Below, piece by piece: positions 34,420 to 43,275 of a DNA stretch of 64,000 nucleotides. The notes beneath the pieces are model-generated. The model did no database searches. It saw only the letters and a list, made by a program, of their open reading frames with translations, and had not been told where the DNA came from. The stretch is from Marinibaculum pumilum (GTDB lineage Bacteria > Pseudomonadota > Alphaproteobacteria > Ferrovibrionales > Ferrovibrionaceae). Each line of letters starts with the position of its first letter. The first letter of the stretch is position 1. Made by a program: the position numbers and the translations under genes. The stretch lies in the NCBI RefSeq assembly GCF_042646425.1, contig NZ_JBHRTR010000026.1, positions 1-64,000 of the forward strand, given 5' to 3'.

Positions 34420-35799
34420 ATGAGCGAAGCGTTCTACCCCAAGGACGGGGCCAGCGGCCCCTTCACTGCCGGCGGGGCGACGCCCGCCTTCGGACCGGAC
34501 CTGCAATGCCGGTCGGTCGACCAGTCGGACCGCCAAGTGCCCGTCAACCTGCGCCAGTCGGGTCGCACGCCGGTGGAGATGCTGATCTCCACCCGGGTGC
34601 GGAAATCGCCCTACTGGCACCTTTCCCACGAGGCCGGCTGCTGGCGCGCCACGGTCTACAACCGGGTCTATCATCCGCGCGGCTATGTCCGCCCCGAGGA
34701 TGGCGGCGCCATGGTCGAATACGACGCCCTGGTCAACCATGTGACCATGTGGAACGTGGCGGTGGAGCGCCAGATCCGGGTGAAGGGCCCGGATGCGGAG
34801 GCGTTCGTGAACCGGGTGATCACCCGCGACGCCACCCGCATCGCGCCGATGCACGCCAAGTACGTGATCCTCTGCAACGAGGCCGGCGGCATCCTGAACG
34901 ACCCGGTCCTGCTGCGCCTGGCCGAGGACGAGTTCTGGTTCTCGCTGTCGGACAGCGACATCGAATGGTGGCTGCGCGGCGTCAATATCGGCCTGGGCTA
35001 TGACGTGGCGATCGGCGAGGTCGACGTCTGCCCGGTGCAGATCCAGGGCCCGAAATCCGCCGCGCTGATGACCGACCTGGTCGGCGAGGCGGTGCTGGAC
35101 ATCCCCTTCTACGGCCTGATGGAGGCGGAGATCGCCGGCCATCCGGTGGTGATCTCGCAGACCGGCTTCACCGGCGAGAAGGGCTATGAGATCTACCTGC
35201 GCGACGCGACCCTGCATGCCGAGGACATGTGGCGCCACGTGCTGGAGGCCGGCCGGCCGCACGGCCTGCAGGTGATCGCGCCCGCGCATCACCGGCGCAT
35301 CGCCGCCGGCATCCTGTCCTGGGGTCAGGACATGGACCAGGAGGTGCTGCCCTTCCAGTGCAACCTGGGCTACCAGGTACCGCGGAAGAAGCAGGCCGAC
35401 TATATCGGCAAGGCGCGGCTGGAAGCGGTGCGCGCGGAACTGGAGGCGGGCAACCCGCCCTACCGCAACACCATGGTCGGCATGAAGCTCGGCGGCCAGC
35501 CGATCACCGACTATGCGCCGGACTTCTGGCTGATCTCCGACAGCGATGCCGGCCCGCCGGTCGGCTATGTCACCTCGCCCTGGTTCTCGCCGGAACTGGG
35601 CTGCAACATCGCGCTCGGCTTCGTGCCGGTCGGGATGACGGCTCTCGGTACGGCCCTGAAGGTCTGGCTGCCGGACGAGTATGCCGAGGTGCCCGGCGTG
35701 CCGGTGGAGGCGGAAGTGGTCGAGGTACCGTTCCGCCCCTCCGTCAATGCCAACGCGCGGGAAAAGGCGCGCGCCGCCGGTCGCGACTTCGCCTACTGA
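34420..35799 (+). CDS. GcvT-family tetrahydrofolate-dependent demethylase/aminomethyltransferase
   Basis: A 459-residue GcvT-fold protein, longer than glycine cleavage T protein (about 365) and near the length of LigM/DmdA-like demethylases. Visible are NVAVERQIRVKGPDAEAFVN (domain start), KYVILCNEAGGILNDPVLLRL, QIQGPKSAALM, ISQTGFTGEKGYEIYL and a C-terminal barrel with VGYVTSPWFSP. The N-terminal 100 residues (STRVRKSPYWHLSHEAGC) are typical of the non-GcvT subgroup. It probably moves a methyl group from an O-, S- or N-methyl substrate to tetrahydrofolate. It is the first gene of the C1 operon. The substrate is undecided. Confidence 0.85.
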   Translation: MSEAFYPKDGASGPFTAGGATPAFGPDLQCRSVDQSDRQVPVNLRQSGRTPVEMLISTRVRKSPYWHLSHEAGCWRATVYNRVYHPRGYVRPEDGGAMVEYDALVNHVTMWNVAVERQIRVKGPDAEAFVNRVITRDATRIAPMHAKYVILCNEAGGILNDPVLLRLAEDEFWFSLSDSDIEWWLRGVNIGLGYDVAIGEVDVCPVQIQGPKSAALMTDLVGEAVLDIPFYGLMEAEIAGHPVVISQTGFTGEKGYEIYLRDATLHAEDMWRHVLEAGRPHGLQVIAPAHHRRIAAGILSWGQDMDQEVLPFQCNLGYQVPRKKQADYIGKARLEAVRAELEAGNPPYRNTMVGMKLGGQPITDYAPDFWLISDSDAGPPVGYVTSPWFSPELGCNIALGFVPVGMTALGTALKVWLPDEYAEVPGVPVEAEVVEVPFRPSVNANAREKARAAGRDFAY

Positions 35800-35825
35800 G
35801 CCGCTGCTGCGGCGAGGGGCCAGTG

Positions 35826-36716
35826 ATGAGGATGGCTGACGCGGCGGCACGGCTGGCCGACGACATCTCGATCGAGATGATGCCGCGGGCGGTGGCGGCG
35901 ATGGCCGCCCCGCCAGCCGGGTTGCCGGCAGGCTGTTCGGTCTATCTGCCGTTCCTGCCCGGCGCCGCGGCGCCGGCGCAGGTCGCGCAGACGATGGCGG
36001 CGGTGGACCGCCTGCGCGACTGGGGTTTCCGGCCGGTGCCGCATCTGGCGGCCCGCGCGGTGCCGGGCCGCGGCTGGCTGGATGCCTGGCTGGCGGCGCT
36101 GTCCGCGCGCGGCGTCGACCGGCTGATGCTGGTCGGCGGCGATCGCGACCGGCCCGCCGGGCCCTATGCCGACGTGCCGGCCTTGCTGGCCGGCGGCGCG
36201 CTGTGGCGGCGTGGCTTCATGCAGCTGGGTGTCACCGGCTATCCGGACGGGCATCCGCTGGTGCCGCCCGATGCCCTGCAGGCGGCACTGGCGGCGAAGC
36301 TGGCCTACGCCGCGGCTACCGGCAGCCGGCTGTGGATGGTCGGCCAGTTCGCCTTCGAGCCGGCGCCGGTGGCCGCCTGGCTCGACGCGCATGCTGCCAT
36401 GGGCCATGGCCTGCCGGTACGGATCGGCCTGCCCGGACCTTCGGGGATGCGAACCCTGCTGCGCTTCGCCCTGCAATGCGGGGTGGCGGCCTCGGCCCGC
36501 GGCCTGCGGCGGGGACCGGTGCGGCGGCTGGCCGGCTCCTGGACGCCGCAGGCGATGGCCGACGGCCTGCTCGCCCATTGCCGGGCCCGGCCGGACCTGC
36601 CGGTGGCGGGGCTGCACCTGTTCCCCTTCGGCGGGGTGGGGCAGAGTCTGGACTGGCTGACGGCCTGGCGGGCGGCGGAACAGATGCGGGAAGCGGGCGC
36701 GGGAGGTGGGTCATGA
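35826..36716 (+). CDS. Methylenetetrahydrofolate reductase-like protein
   Basis: A 296-residue TIM-barrel protein of the MetF-like family found in demethylase operons. It has an N-terminal (D)ISIEMMPRA block, GVDRLMLVGGD near 100, GVTGYPDGHP near 142 and a WMVGQFAFE strand. The start MRMADAA has GAGGGG eight bases upstream. With the GcvT-type enzyme it would oxidise 5-methyl- to 5,10-methylene-tetrahydrofolate, as MetF does beside LigM. It is more diverged than housekeeping MetF. Its stop overlaps the next start (ATGA). Confidence 0.78.
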   Translation: MRMADAAARLADDISIEMMPRAVAAMAAPPAGLPAGCSVYLPFLPGAAAPAQVAQTMAAVDRLRDWGFRPVPHLAARAVPGRGWLDAWLAALSARGVDRLMLVGGDRDRPAGPYADVPALLAGGALWRRGFMQLGVTGYPDGHPLVPPDALQAALAAKLAYAAATGSRLWMVGQFAFEPAPVAAWLDAHAAMGHGLPVRIGLPGPSGMRTLLRFALQCGVAASARGLRRGPVRRLAGSWTPQAMADGLLAHCRARPDLPVAGLHLFPFGGVGQSLDWLTAWRAAEQMREAGAGGGS

Positions 36717-39148
36717 AAAGTCATGCGCGGGCCGTGGTGATCGGCGGCGGGGCGGTCGGCCTCGGCACCCTCTACCATCTGGTTCAAAAAGGCTGGCGCG
36801 ACGTCGTGCTGCTGGAACGCAAGGAGCTGACCTCCGGCTCCACCTGGCATGCGGCCGGCCTGCTGCCGCTGTTCAACCTCAGCTACTCGGTCGGCCAGAT
36901 CCACAAATACTCCGTCGCCCTCTACACCCGCCTGCAGGAGGAACAGGGGCTGGAGCTGGGCCTGCGCCGGGTCGGCAATATCCGGCTGGCGATGACCCCC
37001 GACCGGATGGACGAATACCGCCACTATGCCGGGGTCGCCGCCACCATCGGCGTGCAGGTGGAATTCCTGACGCCGGACCAGGTGCAGGAGATCTGGCCGC
37101 TCTGTTCCACCGATGGCCTGCTGGGCGCGATCCGGCACCCGCAGGACGGCTATGTCCAGCCGGCCGACCTGAGCCAGGCCTTCGCCGCCCTGTCGCGCGC
37201 CGGCGGGGCGGAGATCCATCGCAACACCGCGGTGACGGCCATCGCGCAGCTGCCCGGCGGCGCCTGGCGGGTGACCACCGACCGCGGCGAGATCGTGGCC
37301 GAGCATGTGGTCTCCTGCACCGGCAGCTTCGCGCGCCGGACCGCCGCGATGGTCGGGCTGGACGTGCCGGTGCAGCCGGTGGAGCACCAGTTCATCGTCA
37401 CCGAGGCGCATCCGGAGATCCAGGCCCGCCGCAGGGCCGGCCTGCCCGAGATGGGCGTGCTGCGGGAATCCGACGGCTCCTGGTACATGCGGGAGGAGGC
37501 GGGCGGCCTGCTGCTCGGCCCCTACGAGACGGGCGCCCCCTGCTGCTACCTCGACGGACCTGCCGGCGATGTGGAGTACGAGCTGTTCCAGGAAGACCTG
37601 GACAGGCTGGCGCCGCATATCGAGAGCGCGATCCACCGGGTGCCCGCCTTCGGCGAGCTGGGGGTGAAGCGGGTCTATAACGGCGCCATCGCCTATACCC
37701 CCGACGGCAGCCCGCTAATCGGCCCGGCGCCGGGCCTGCGCAACTTCTGGCTCAACGAGGGCCATTCCTTCGGCATCACCGCCGCCGGCGGCGCCGGCTG
37801 GCAGCTGGCCGAATGGATCGTGGAGGGCGAACCCGGCATCGACATGCTGGGGGTCGACCCGCGGCGCTTCGGCCCCTATGCCTCCGGCGCCTGGCTGCGG
37901 GAGAAGAACGAGGAGGCCTATGCCAACGTCTTCACCGTGCATTACCCGGACGAGGAACGGCCGGCGGCGCGACCGCTGAAGACGGCGCCCTGCCACGACC
38001 GGCTGCAGGCGATGGGCGCGGTGTTCGGCCAGAAATACGGCTGGGAACGGGCGAACTGGTTCGCCCCCGCCGGCAGCGCGGCGGAGGACCATTGGTCGTT
38101 CCGCCGCTCCCGCTGGTTCGATCCCGTCGGTGCGGAATGCCGTCATGTGATGGACCATGTCGGCCTGCTGGACATGACCCCCTTCGCCAAGGCGCGGCTG
38201 TCGGGACCGGGCGCGGAAGCCTTCCTGGACCGGCTGGTGGCGAACCGCCTGCCGCGCAAGGCGGGCCGCATCGCGCTCTGCCATGCGCTGGCAGCCGGCG
38301 GCGGCGTGCATTCGGAATTCACGATCCAGCGAGAGGCGGAGGACAGCTTCTACCTGGTCTCCGCCGCCGGCTATACCCGGCTCGACCATGACTGGCTGTG
38401 GCGGCACCTGCCGGACGACGGCTCGGTCCGCTTCGACGACCTGACCACCGCCATCGGCGTACTGGTGGTGGCCGGGCCGAAGGCGCGAACCCTGCTGTCG
38501 CGGCTGACCCGGGCGGACCTGTCGGGCGCGGCCTTCCCCTGGCTGTCGGGGCAGCAGATCGACATCGCCGGCGTGCCGGTGAAGGCGCTGCGGGTGAACT
38601 TCGTGGGCGAGCTGGGCTGGGAGCTGCACCACCCGATCGAGATGCAGAACCGGCTGTTCGACGGGCTGGTCGCGGCCGGCGCCGACCTGGCGCTGAAGCC
38701 CTTCGGCATCCGCGCCATGGACAGCCTGCGGCTGGAAAAGTCCTACCGCATGGTGGGGGCGGAACTGTCGATCGAATATGCCGCCTGGGAATCCGGCCTG
38801 GACCGCTTCGTCCACCCGGACAAGGGCGATTTCATCGGCCGCGATTCCCTGCTCGCCTGGCGCGACCGGGGCTTCCGCAACGCGCTGGTCACCCTGGAAG
38901 TGCAGGCCGGCAACGATGCCGACCCGCTGGCCAATGCCCCGGTCTTCGCCAATGGCGAAATGGCGGGCCGCGCCACCTCCGGCGGCTACGGCTTCCGGCT
39001 GGAGCGTGCGCTGGCACTGGCCATGGTCGATCCCGCGCTCGCCGCGCCCGGCACCGGCCTGGAACTGGAGATCCTGGGCCGCCGCCACCCGGCCATGGTG
39101 GTGGCGGACAGCCCCTACGACCCGGAGAATGCGCGCCTTCGGGCCTGA
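36713..39148 (+). CDS. FAD-dependent dimethylglycine/sarcosine dehydrogenase-like protein (DAO-GcvT fusion)
   Basis: An 811-residue protein. An N-terminal DAO-type FAD domain (VVIGGGAVGLG, residues 8-18; STWHAAGL with H46, the position of the flavin-linking His in dimethylglycine dehydrogenase) runs to about 380. An FAO_M linker and a C-terminal GcvT folate domain (about 430-810; VHSEFTIQ, NFVGELGWELHHP, G.RAMDSLRLEKSYRMVG) follow. It oxidises an N-methyl group and passes formaldehyde to tetrahydrofolate. It overlaps the MTHFR-like gene by 4 bp and is followed by a cupin. Substrates such as dimethylglycine or sarcosine are the family expectation. Confidence 0.92.
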   Translation: MKSHARAVVIGGGAVGLGTLYHLVQKGWRDVVLLERKELTSGSTWHAAGLLPLFNLSYSVGQIHKYSVALYTRLQEEQGLELGLRRVGNIRLAMTPDRMDEYRHYAGVAATIGVQVEFLTPDQVQEIWPLCSTDGLLGAIRHPQDGYVQPADLSQAFAALSRAGGAEIHRNTAVTAIAQLPGGAWRVTTDRGEIVAEHVVSCTGSFARRTAAMVGLDVPVQPVEHQFIVTEAHPEIQARRRAGLPEMGVLRESDGSWYMREEAGGLLLGPYETGAPCCYLDGPAGDVEYELFQEDLDRLAPHIESAIHRVPAFGELGVKRVYNGAIAYTPDGSPLIGPAPGLRNFWLNEGHSFGITAAGGAGWQLAEWIVEGEPGIDMLGVDPRRFGPYASGAWLREKNEEAYANVFTVHYPDEERPAARPLKTAPCHDRLQAMGAVFGQKYGWERANWFAPAGSAAEDHWSFRRSRWFDPVGAECRHVMDHVGLLDMTPFAKARLSGPGAEAFLDRLVANRLPRKAGRIALCHALAAGGGVHSEFTIQREAEDSFYLVSAAGYTRLDHDWLWRHLPDDGSVRFDDLTTAIGVLVVAGPKARTLLSRLTRADLSGAAFPWLSGQQIDIAGVPVKALRVNFVGELGWELHHPIEMQNRLFDGLVAAGADLALKPFGIRAMDSLRLEKSYRMVGAELSIEYAAWESGLDRFVHPDKGDFIGRDSLLAWRDRGFRNALVTLEVQAGNDADPLANAPVFANGEMAGRATSGGYGFRLERALALAMVDPALAAPGTGLELEILGRRHPAMVVADSPYDPENARLRA

Positions 39149-39192
39149 AGGGGGGCGTGACGGGCGTACCGCGGGGTGCCATCATCGGCATT

Positions 39193-39588
39193 ATGACTAA
39201 GGCCATACCGATCGACCTGAACGCGGCGCTGGCCGCGCTGACGCCGCTGCACAACCGCACGCCGCAGACGACCGACGCGGAGCGCAAGGACGCCTTCGCC
39301 CGGGTCGCGCCCTATCGCGACGGCGGGCTGTTCATCGCCGCCTTCGACGGGCGCAGCGCCTGGGAGCGGCATCCGGTCGGCGACGAACTGGTCCAGGTGC
39401 TGGAGGGCGAGACCGACCTGATCCTGTTGCAGGACGGGCAGGAGGTGCGGCACAGCCTGCGCGCGGGCCAGCTGATCGTCGTGCCGCAGGGCACCTGGCA
39501 CCGGTTCGAGACGGCGGGGGTGCGGCTGATGACGGCGACGCCGCAGCCGACGGAGCATCTCGTGGGGGAGCAGACGCCGGAAGATTGA
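39193..39588 (+). CDS. Single-domain cupin
   Basis: A 131-residue small cupin: ERHPVGDELVQVLEGETDLI (motif 1, lacking one of the usual His ligands but with H34-like positions replaced by E/H) and LRAGQLIVVPQGTWHRFE (motif 2 with His). It starts 45 bp after the dehydrogenase gene with a weak ribosome site and probably belongs to the C1 operon. It may be a metal-binding sugar or aldehyde isomerase-like or sensor protein; function unknown. Confidence 0.8.
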   Translation: MTKAIPIDLNAALAALTPLHNRTPQTTDAERKDAFARVAPYRDGGLFIAAFDGRSAWERHPVGDELVQVLEGETDLILLQDGQEVRHSLRAGQLIVVPQGTWHRFETAGVRLMTATPQPTEHLVGEQTPED

Positions 39589-39890
39589 GGGTTTCCGGCT
39601 GCAGTGGAAACATTGTCGTTCTCGGGCTTGACCCGAGAATCCATTCCGCAAACGGATCGGAAGCCTGGAGGCTGGCGGAATGGATCCCCGATCAAGTCGG
39701 GGATGACGTTTTTGGCCGGGGGCAACGCCTCCCGCCTGGCCGGCTCTGGACACCGGACCTAGGAACCGGTCCAGGTCTGCGGCACCGGTTTGCCGAAGCG
39801 GGCCACATGGTCCAGCCTGCGTGATGTGCGGGCCGCTTGGCGCCCGCTCCGATTGCGTGCCCCCGACCGCCCGACGCGAGAGGAGGTCTC
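39589..39890. other. 302-bp intergenic region holding a class A repeat
   Basis: Apart from the repeat at 39615-39708 and a strong AGAGGAGGTCTC ribosome site for the next gene, nothing gene-like is visible. Confidence 0.7.
39615..39708. repeat. Palindromic repeat, class A
   Basis: GTCGTTCTCGGG-CTTGA-CCCGAGAATCC, CATTCCGCAA, a centre, CTGGCGGAATGG, then ATCCCCGATCAAGTCGGGGATGACG. It is a complete two-stem copy with mirrored CATTCCGC/GCGGAATG boxes, positioned as a terminator after the cupin gene. Confidence 0.88.
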
Positions 39891-41195
39891 ATGCTCCAGG
39901 TCCTGGCCGGCGTCTGGGCGCTGCTGACCGGCATCGTCCTGATCATGCTGGGCAACGGCCTGCACTTCACCCTGGTCGGCCTGCGCGGCGGGCTGGAGGG
40001 CTTTTCGTCGGCGGAGCTGGCGATCGTCACCTCCGGCTATTTCATGGGCTTCCTGTCGGGCGCGCGGCTGACCCCGGTGCTGATCCGGCGGGTCGGGCAT
40101 GTACGGGTGTTCGCGGCGCTGGGCAGCTTCATGTCCGCCGCCCTGATCGCCCTGCCGCTGCTGACCGAGCCCTGGGCCTGGACCCTGCTGCGGCTGCTCA
40201 TCGGCTTCAGCATGTCGGGCATCTATGTCGTCGCCGAAAGCTGGCTGAACGATGCCGCCACGAACGAGAACCGCGGCAAGCTGCTGTCGGCCTACATGAT
40301 CGCGCAGACCCTGGGCATCATCGGTGCGCAGGGCCTGCTCACCCTGGGCGATGCCGCGACGGCCGGGCTGTTCATTCTCGCCTCGATCCTGGTCTCCGTC
40401 TCCTTCTCGCCGATCCTGCTGTCGGTGAGCCGCGCGCCGGTGACCGAGGCGGCGAAGCCGATGGGCCTGTCTGCCCTGTTCGCCAGCTCCCCGCTCGGCA
40501 CCGTCGGGATCTTCCTGCTGGGCGGCGTCTATGCGACCCAGGCCGGCATGGGCCCGGTGTTCGGTACCCAGATCGCGTTGGGCACAAGCGAGATCGCGCT
40601 GTTCGTCGCGATGCTGTTCGCCGGGGCACTGGTGCTGCAATACCCGATCGGCTGGCTTTCCGACCGGGTGGACAGGCGCAGGCTGATCTTCGGTTTGGCC
40701 GGCCTCGGTGTCGCCGCCTGCGCGCTGGGCTGGCTCGCCGGGGACGGCTTCTGGCCGCTGATGGTGGCCGCCTTCATGGCCGGCGGCGTGACGGCGCCGC
40801 TCTATGCGCTGTTCCTCGCCTATACCAACGACTACCTGTCGGTGGAAGAGATGCCGGCCGCTTCCGGCGGGCTGATCCTCAGCTTCGGTATCGGGGCCAT
40901 CGTCGGTCCGCTGATCGCCGGCTGGACGATGGAGCGCTTCGGCCCCTTCGCGTTCTGGCTGACCCTGGCCGGGACCTTCGCCGCCATCGCGCTCTATGCC
41001 CTCTACCGCATGACCCAGCGCCCGGCGGTGCCGGTGGCGGAAACGGAGAGCTACCTGGCAGTGCTGCCCACCGCCTCGCCCGTGGCGGTGGAGAGCGCCG
41101 GCGCCTGGGCTGCCGAACAGGCAGAAGCGAAGGACGACGGCGGCGGCGCGGACGAGGTCGGGTCAGGATCAGGATCAGGATCAGGGGCCGGCTGA
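39891..41195 (+). CDS. MFS transporter (YcaD-like)
   Basis: A 434-residue inner-membrane protein with 12 predicted helices. GLRGGLEGFSSAELAIVTSG, FSMSGIYVVAESWLNDAA and LQYPIGWLSDRVDRR are MFS signatures of the YcaD group. It starts after a strong AGGAGG. The C-terminal tail is hydrophilic and ends in (GS)n, encoded by four copies of TCAGGA (41161-41186). Its substrate is unknown. It is convergent with the small gene that ends 5 bp away. Confidence 0.92.
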   Translation: MLQVLAGVWALLTGIVLIMLGNGLHFTLVGLRGGLEGFSSAELAIVTSGYFMGFLSGARLTPVLIRRVGHVRVFAALGSFMSAALIALPLLTEPWAWTLLRLLIGFSMSGIYVVAESWLNDAATNENRGKLLSAYMIAQTLGIIGAQGLLTLGDAATAGLFILASILVSVSFSPILLSVSRAPVTEAAKPMGLSALFASSPLGTVGIFLLGGVYATQAGMGPVFGTQIALGTSEIALFVAMLFAGALVLQYPIGWLSDRVDRRRLIFGLAGLGVAACALGWLAGDGFWPLMVAAFMAGGVTAPLYALFLAYTNDYLSVEEMPAASGGLILSFGIGAIVGPLIAGWTMERFGPFAFWLTLAGTFAAIALYALYRMTQRPAVPVAETESYLAVLPTASPVAVESAGAWAAEQAEAKDDGGGADEVGSGSGSGSGAG

Positions 41196-41199
41196 GCGC

Positions 41200-41499
41200 C
41201 TATTCCCCGCGTGGCCCCGATTTCGACTGCTCCCGGCCCAGGACATTGTCCAGCAGCGTCTTCACATAGGCCTGCCGGGCCTCCGCCAGGCGCGCGGCTT
41301 CCGCCTCGTCCGGCTGGTAGCGGTCCAGGCTGCCGGGCTCCAGGACGCCCTTCTCCGCCAGCAGGTTCTCCAGCGCCAGGACCCGGTCCTTCTGCACCCA
41401 GAGCTCCGACGCCAGGGTCATCACCATGGCCAGCAGGCGATCGACGGCCGGGTCGCTGAAATAGGTCTGCTCCGGGCCGTGGTCGTCCTGGGTCGTCAT
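41200..41499 (-). CDS. Small helical protein, partner of adjacent methyltransferase (copy 2)
   Basis: A 99-residue protein starting at MTTQDDHGPE. It aligns over nearly its full length with the 96-residue protein at 27858-28148 (PEQTYFSDPAVDRLL, VMTLASELWVQKDRVLALE, LLDNVLGRE). This copy is divergent from its methyltransferase (148-bp spacer), whereas copy 1 is codirectional, so the association survived rearrangement. This supports a shared function. No known domain is recognised. Confidence 0.75.
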   Translation of the reverse strand: MTTQDDHGPEQTYFSDPAVDRLLAMVMTLASELWVQKDRVLALENLLAEKGVLEPGSLDRYQPDEAEAARLAEARQAYVKTLLDNVLGREQSKSGPRGE

Positions 41500-41647
41500 C
41501 GCGCTGTAGTCCTGGCTGAGGTGTCGGATCGGGGCGGAGAATAGCGACCGCTGCATCCAGTTGTCATCAATGCCGGATCCGCTAACCTCGCAGCCCAACG
41601 GGCCCCGCGGCGCGCGGGGCCGCCCATTCCTGTTGGGAGTTCGGCGG

Positions 41648-42697
41648 ATGCAGACCGACAGATCGACCACGGCGTTCCAGGCCCTGATCGGCGACATGCG
41701 GAACTACTGGGCGAAGGAACTCTATCCCGCGTTCGCCGCGCATGCGCAACGCAAGCTCGGCGGCGCGCCGGACAGTGCCGAACAGGCCGAGGCGGCGCTG
41801 CAGGACGACCCGCTCTACGGCTACTATGCCTGGCTGGAGCGGCACATCCAGCGGATGAAATATTCCCACCCGGACTACGGCCTGAAGGCCAGCTTCGCGC
41901 GCAACCGGGCAGAGGTCGAGGCGCGGCTGTCGGGCCGGGACGGCGGCACCGTGCCGCTGCAGCTCGATCCCGCGATGGAGATCCCGCAATACTATCGCGA
42001 CGTCGACATCCACCAGCATCCCGGCAACCTGGCCGGCGACGATATCGACGGCTTCGTCTACCAGGCCAGCGCGCTCAGCATCCATCCCAACACCAAGCGG
42101 TTCGAGGTGCATGACCGCTTCGCCGACCTGGTGCGGAGCTATGGCGACTTCCGCCGCATCCTCGACATGGGCTGCGGCTTCGGCAAGAGCACGACCCCGC
42201 TGGCCCGCACCTTCCCGGAAGCGGAGGTGCTGGGCATCGAGCTGTCGGCGCCCTGCCTGAAGCTCGCCGCGGTGGAGGGCGCGGAGCTGCAGCTTCGCAA
42301 CCTCGCCTACCGGCAGGCGGACTGCCTGCGCAGCGGCCTGGCGGACGAAAGCTTCGACCTGGTGACCTCCACCCAGCTGCTGCACGAACTGCCGCTGCCG
42401 GAGATCGACACCGTGCTGGCGGAAAGCTTCCGCCTGCTGCAGCCGGGCGGCTGGGCCATGCATCTGGACTTCCGCAGCCGGCACACCTTCGAAGCTTTCC
42501 TGATGCGCGGCCATGCGCAGCGCAACAACGAGGCCTTCATGGCCGATTTCGACCGCATGGATGCCGCCGCGGCTTTCGCCCGCGCCGGCTTCGTCGATGT
42601 CGAGGTCACGCCGTTCGCGGAGCGGGAGGGCGCCACCGACCCGGATTATCCGTACTGGCGCTTTCCCTGGGCGCTATTCGCCGGCCGCAAACCCTGA
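41648..42697 (+). CDS. SAM-dependent methyltransferase with extra N-terminal domain (copy 2)
   Basis: A 349-residue paralogue of the protein at 28160-29224: WLERHIQRMKYS, DIHQHPGNLAGDDI, ILDMGCGFGKSTTP (about 170), GIELSAPCLKLA, STQLLHELP, GHAQRNNEAFM and WRFPW. The two differ in the first 45 residues and between blocks, so they are not a recent duplication. A SnoaL-like protein gene follows at 11 bp. The start follows GGGAG. The methyl acceptor is unknown. Confidence 0.86.
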   Translation: MQTDRSTTAFQALIGDMRNYWAKELYPAFAAHAQRKLGGAPDSAEQAEAALQDDPLYGYYAWLERHIQRMKYSHPDYGLKASFARNRAEVEARLSGRDGGTVPLQLDPAMEIPQYYRDVDIHQHPGNLAGDDIDGFVYQASALSIHPNTKRFEVHDRFADLVRSYGDFRRILDMGCGFGKSTTPLARTFPEAEVLGIELSAPCLKLAAVEGAELQLRNLAYRQADCLRSGLADESFDLVTSTQLLHELPLPEIDTVLAESFRLLQPGGWAMHLDFRSRHTFEAFLMRGHAQRNNEAFMADFDRMDAAAAFARAGFVDVEVTPFAEREGATDPDYPYWRFPWALFAGRKP

Positions 42698-42708
42698 GGA
42701 GCGCAGGC

Positions 42709-43185
42709 ATGGCAGAGACGATCACGTCCGACGAGGCGGCGCGGCTGCGCAGCCGGCCCGTGCCCCATATCGCGTCGCGCGACGGGCTGGGCGCCGGCGG
42801 GCAGCTGGTCTGGGACTTCCTGACCCTGTTCGCCGACCGCCGCTATGCGGAGGCGAATGCCTATCTGGCGCCCGGCTGCCGCATGCTGTTCCCCGGCGGA
42901 CGGGAGATGACCGACTGCGAGGAGGTCCCGGTCCTGGCGGCGGCGACCTATCGCTGGGTGAAGAAGGTGTTCGAACGCTTCGACGAACTGCCGGCCGTCG
43001 GGAAGGCCGGCGGGGACGGCAGCATCGTCTATTGCTACGGCACCCTGTACGGCGAATGGAACGACGGCAGCACCTTCGAAGGAGTGCGCTATATCGACCG
43101 CTTCGAGATCGCCGACGGCCGCATCACCGACCAGAAGGTCTGGAACGACCTCTGCCTGGCCATGCAGGCCTGCGCGGGCCGGTAG
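42709..43185 (+). CDS. SnoaL/NTF2-like protein
   Basis: A 158-residue alpha+beta protein of the NTF2/SnoaL fold. The pattern DFLTLFADRRYAEANAYLAPGCRMLFPGG, then GSIVYCYGTLYGEWNDGSTFEGVRYIDRFEIADGRIT, is typical. It is probably translationally linked to the methyltransferase copy 2 (11-bp spacing). SnoaL-like proteins bind or isomerise small hydrophobic molecules, so the pair could act on one metabolite; that is inference. Confidence 0.82.
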   Translation: MAETITSDEAARLRSRPVPHIASRDGLGAGGQLVWDFLTLFADRRYAEANAYLAPGCRMLFPGGREMTDCEEVPVLAAATYRWVKKVFERFDELPAVGKAGGDGSIVYCYGTLYGEWNDGSTFEGVRYIDRFEIADGRITDQKVWNDLCLAMQACAGR

Positions 43186-43206
43186 GGGGCGATCTCCCGC
43201 CTTGCC

Positions 43207-43237
43207 GTCATCCTCGGGTCAAGCCCGAGGATGACGG
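43207..43237. repeat. Single palindrome unit of the repeat family
   Basis: GTCATCCTCGGG-TCAAG-CCCGAGGATGACGG is a lone, nearly perfect stem between the convergent SnoaL-like and MocR genes. It is probably a bidirectional terminator hairpin. Confidence 0.8.
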
Positions 43238-43275
43238 GGACGGGGGTGGGGGGCGACGGTTGTGGCACGGCGCCG

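Noticed and set aside
41159..41186. TCAGGA hexamer repeat as a regulatory array
   Set aside because: It is inside the MFS coding frame and encodes a Gly-Ser tail; only four copies.
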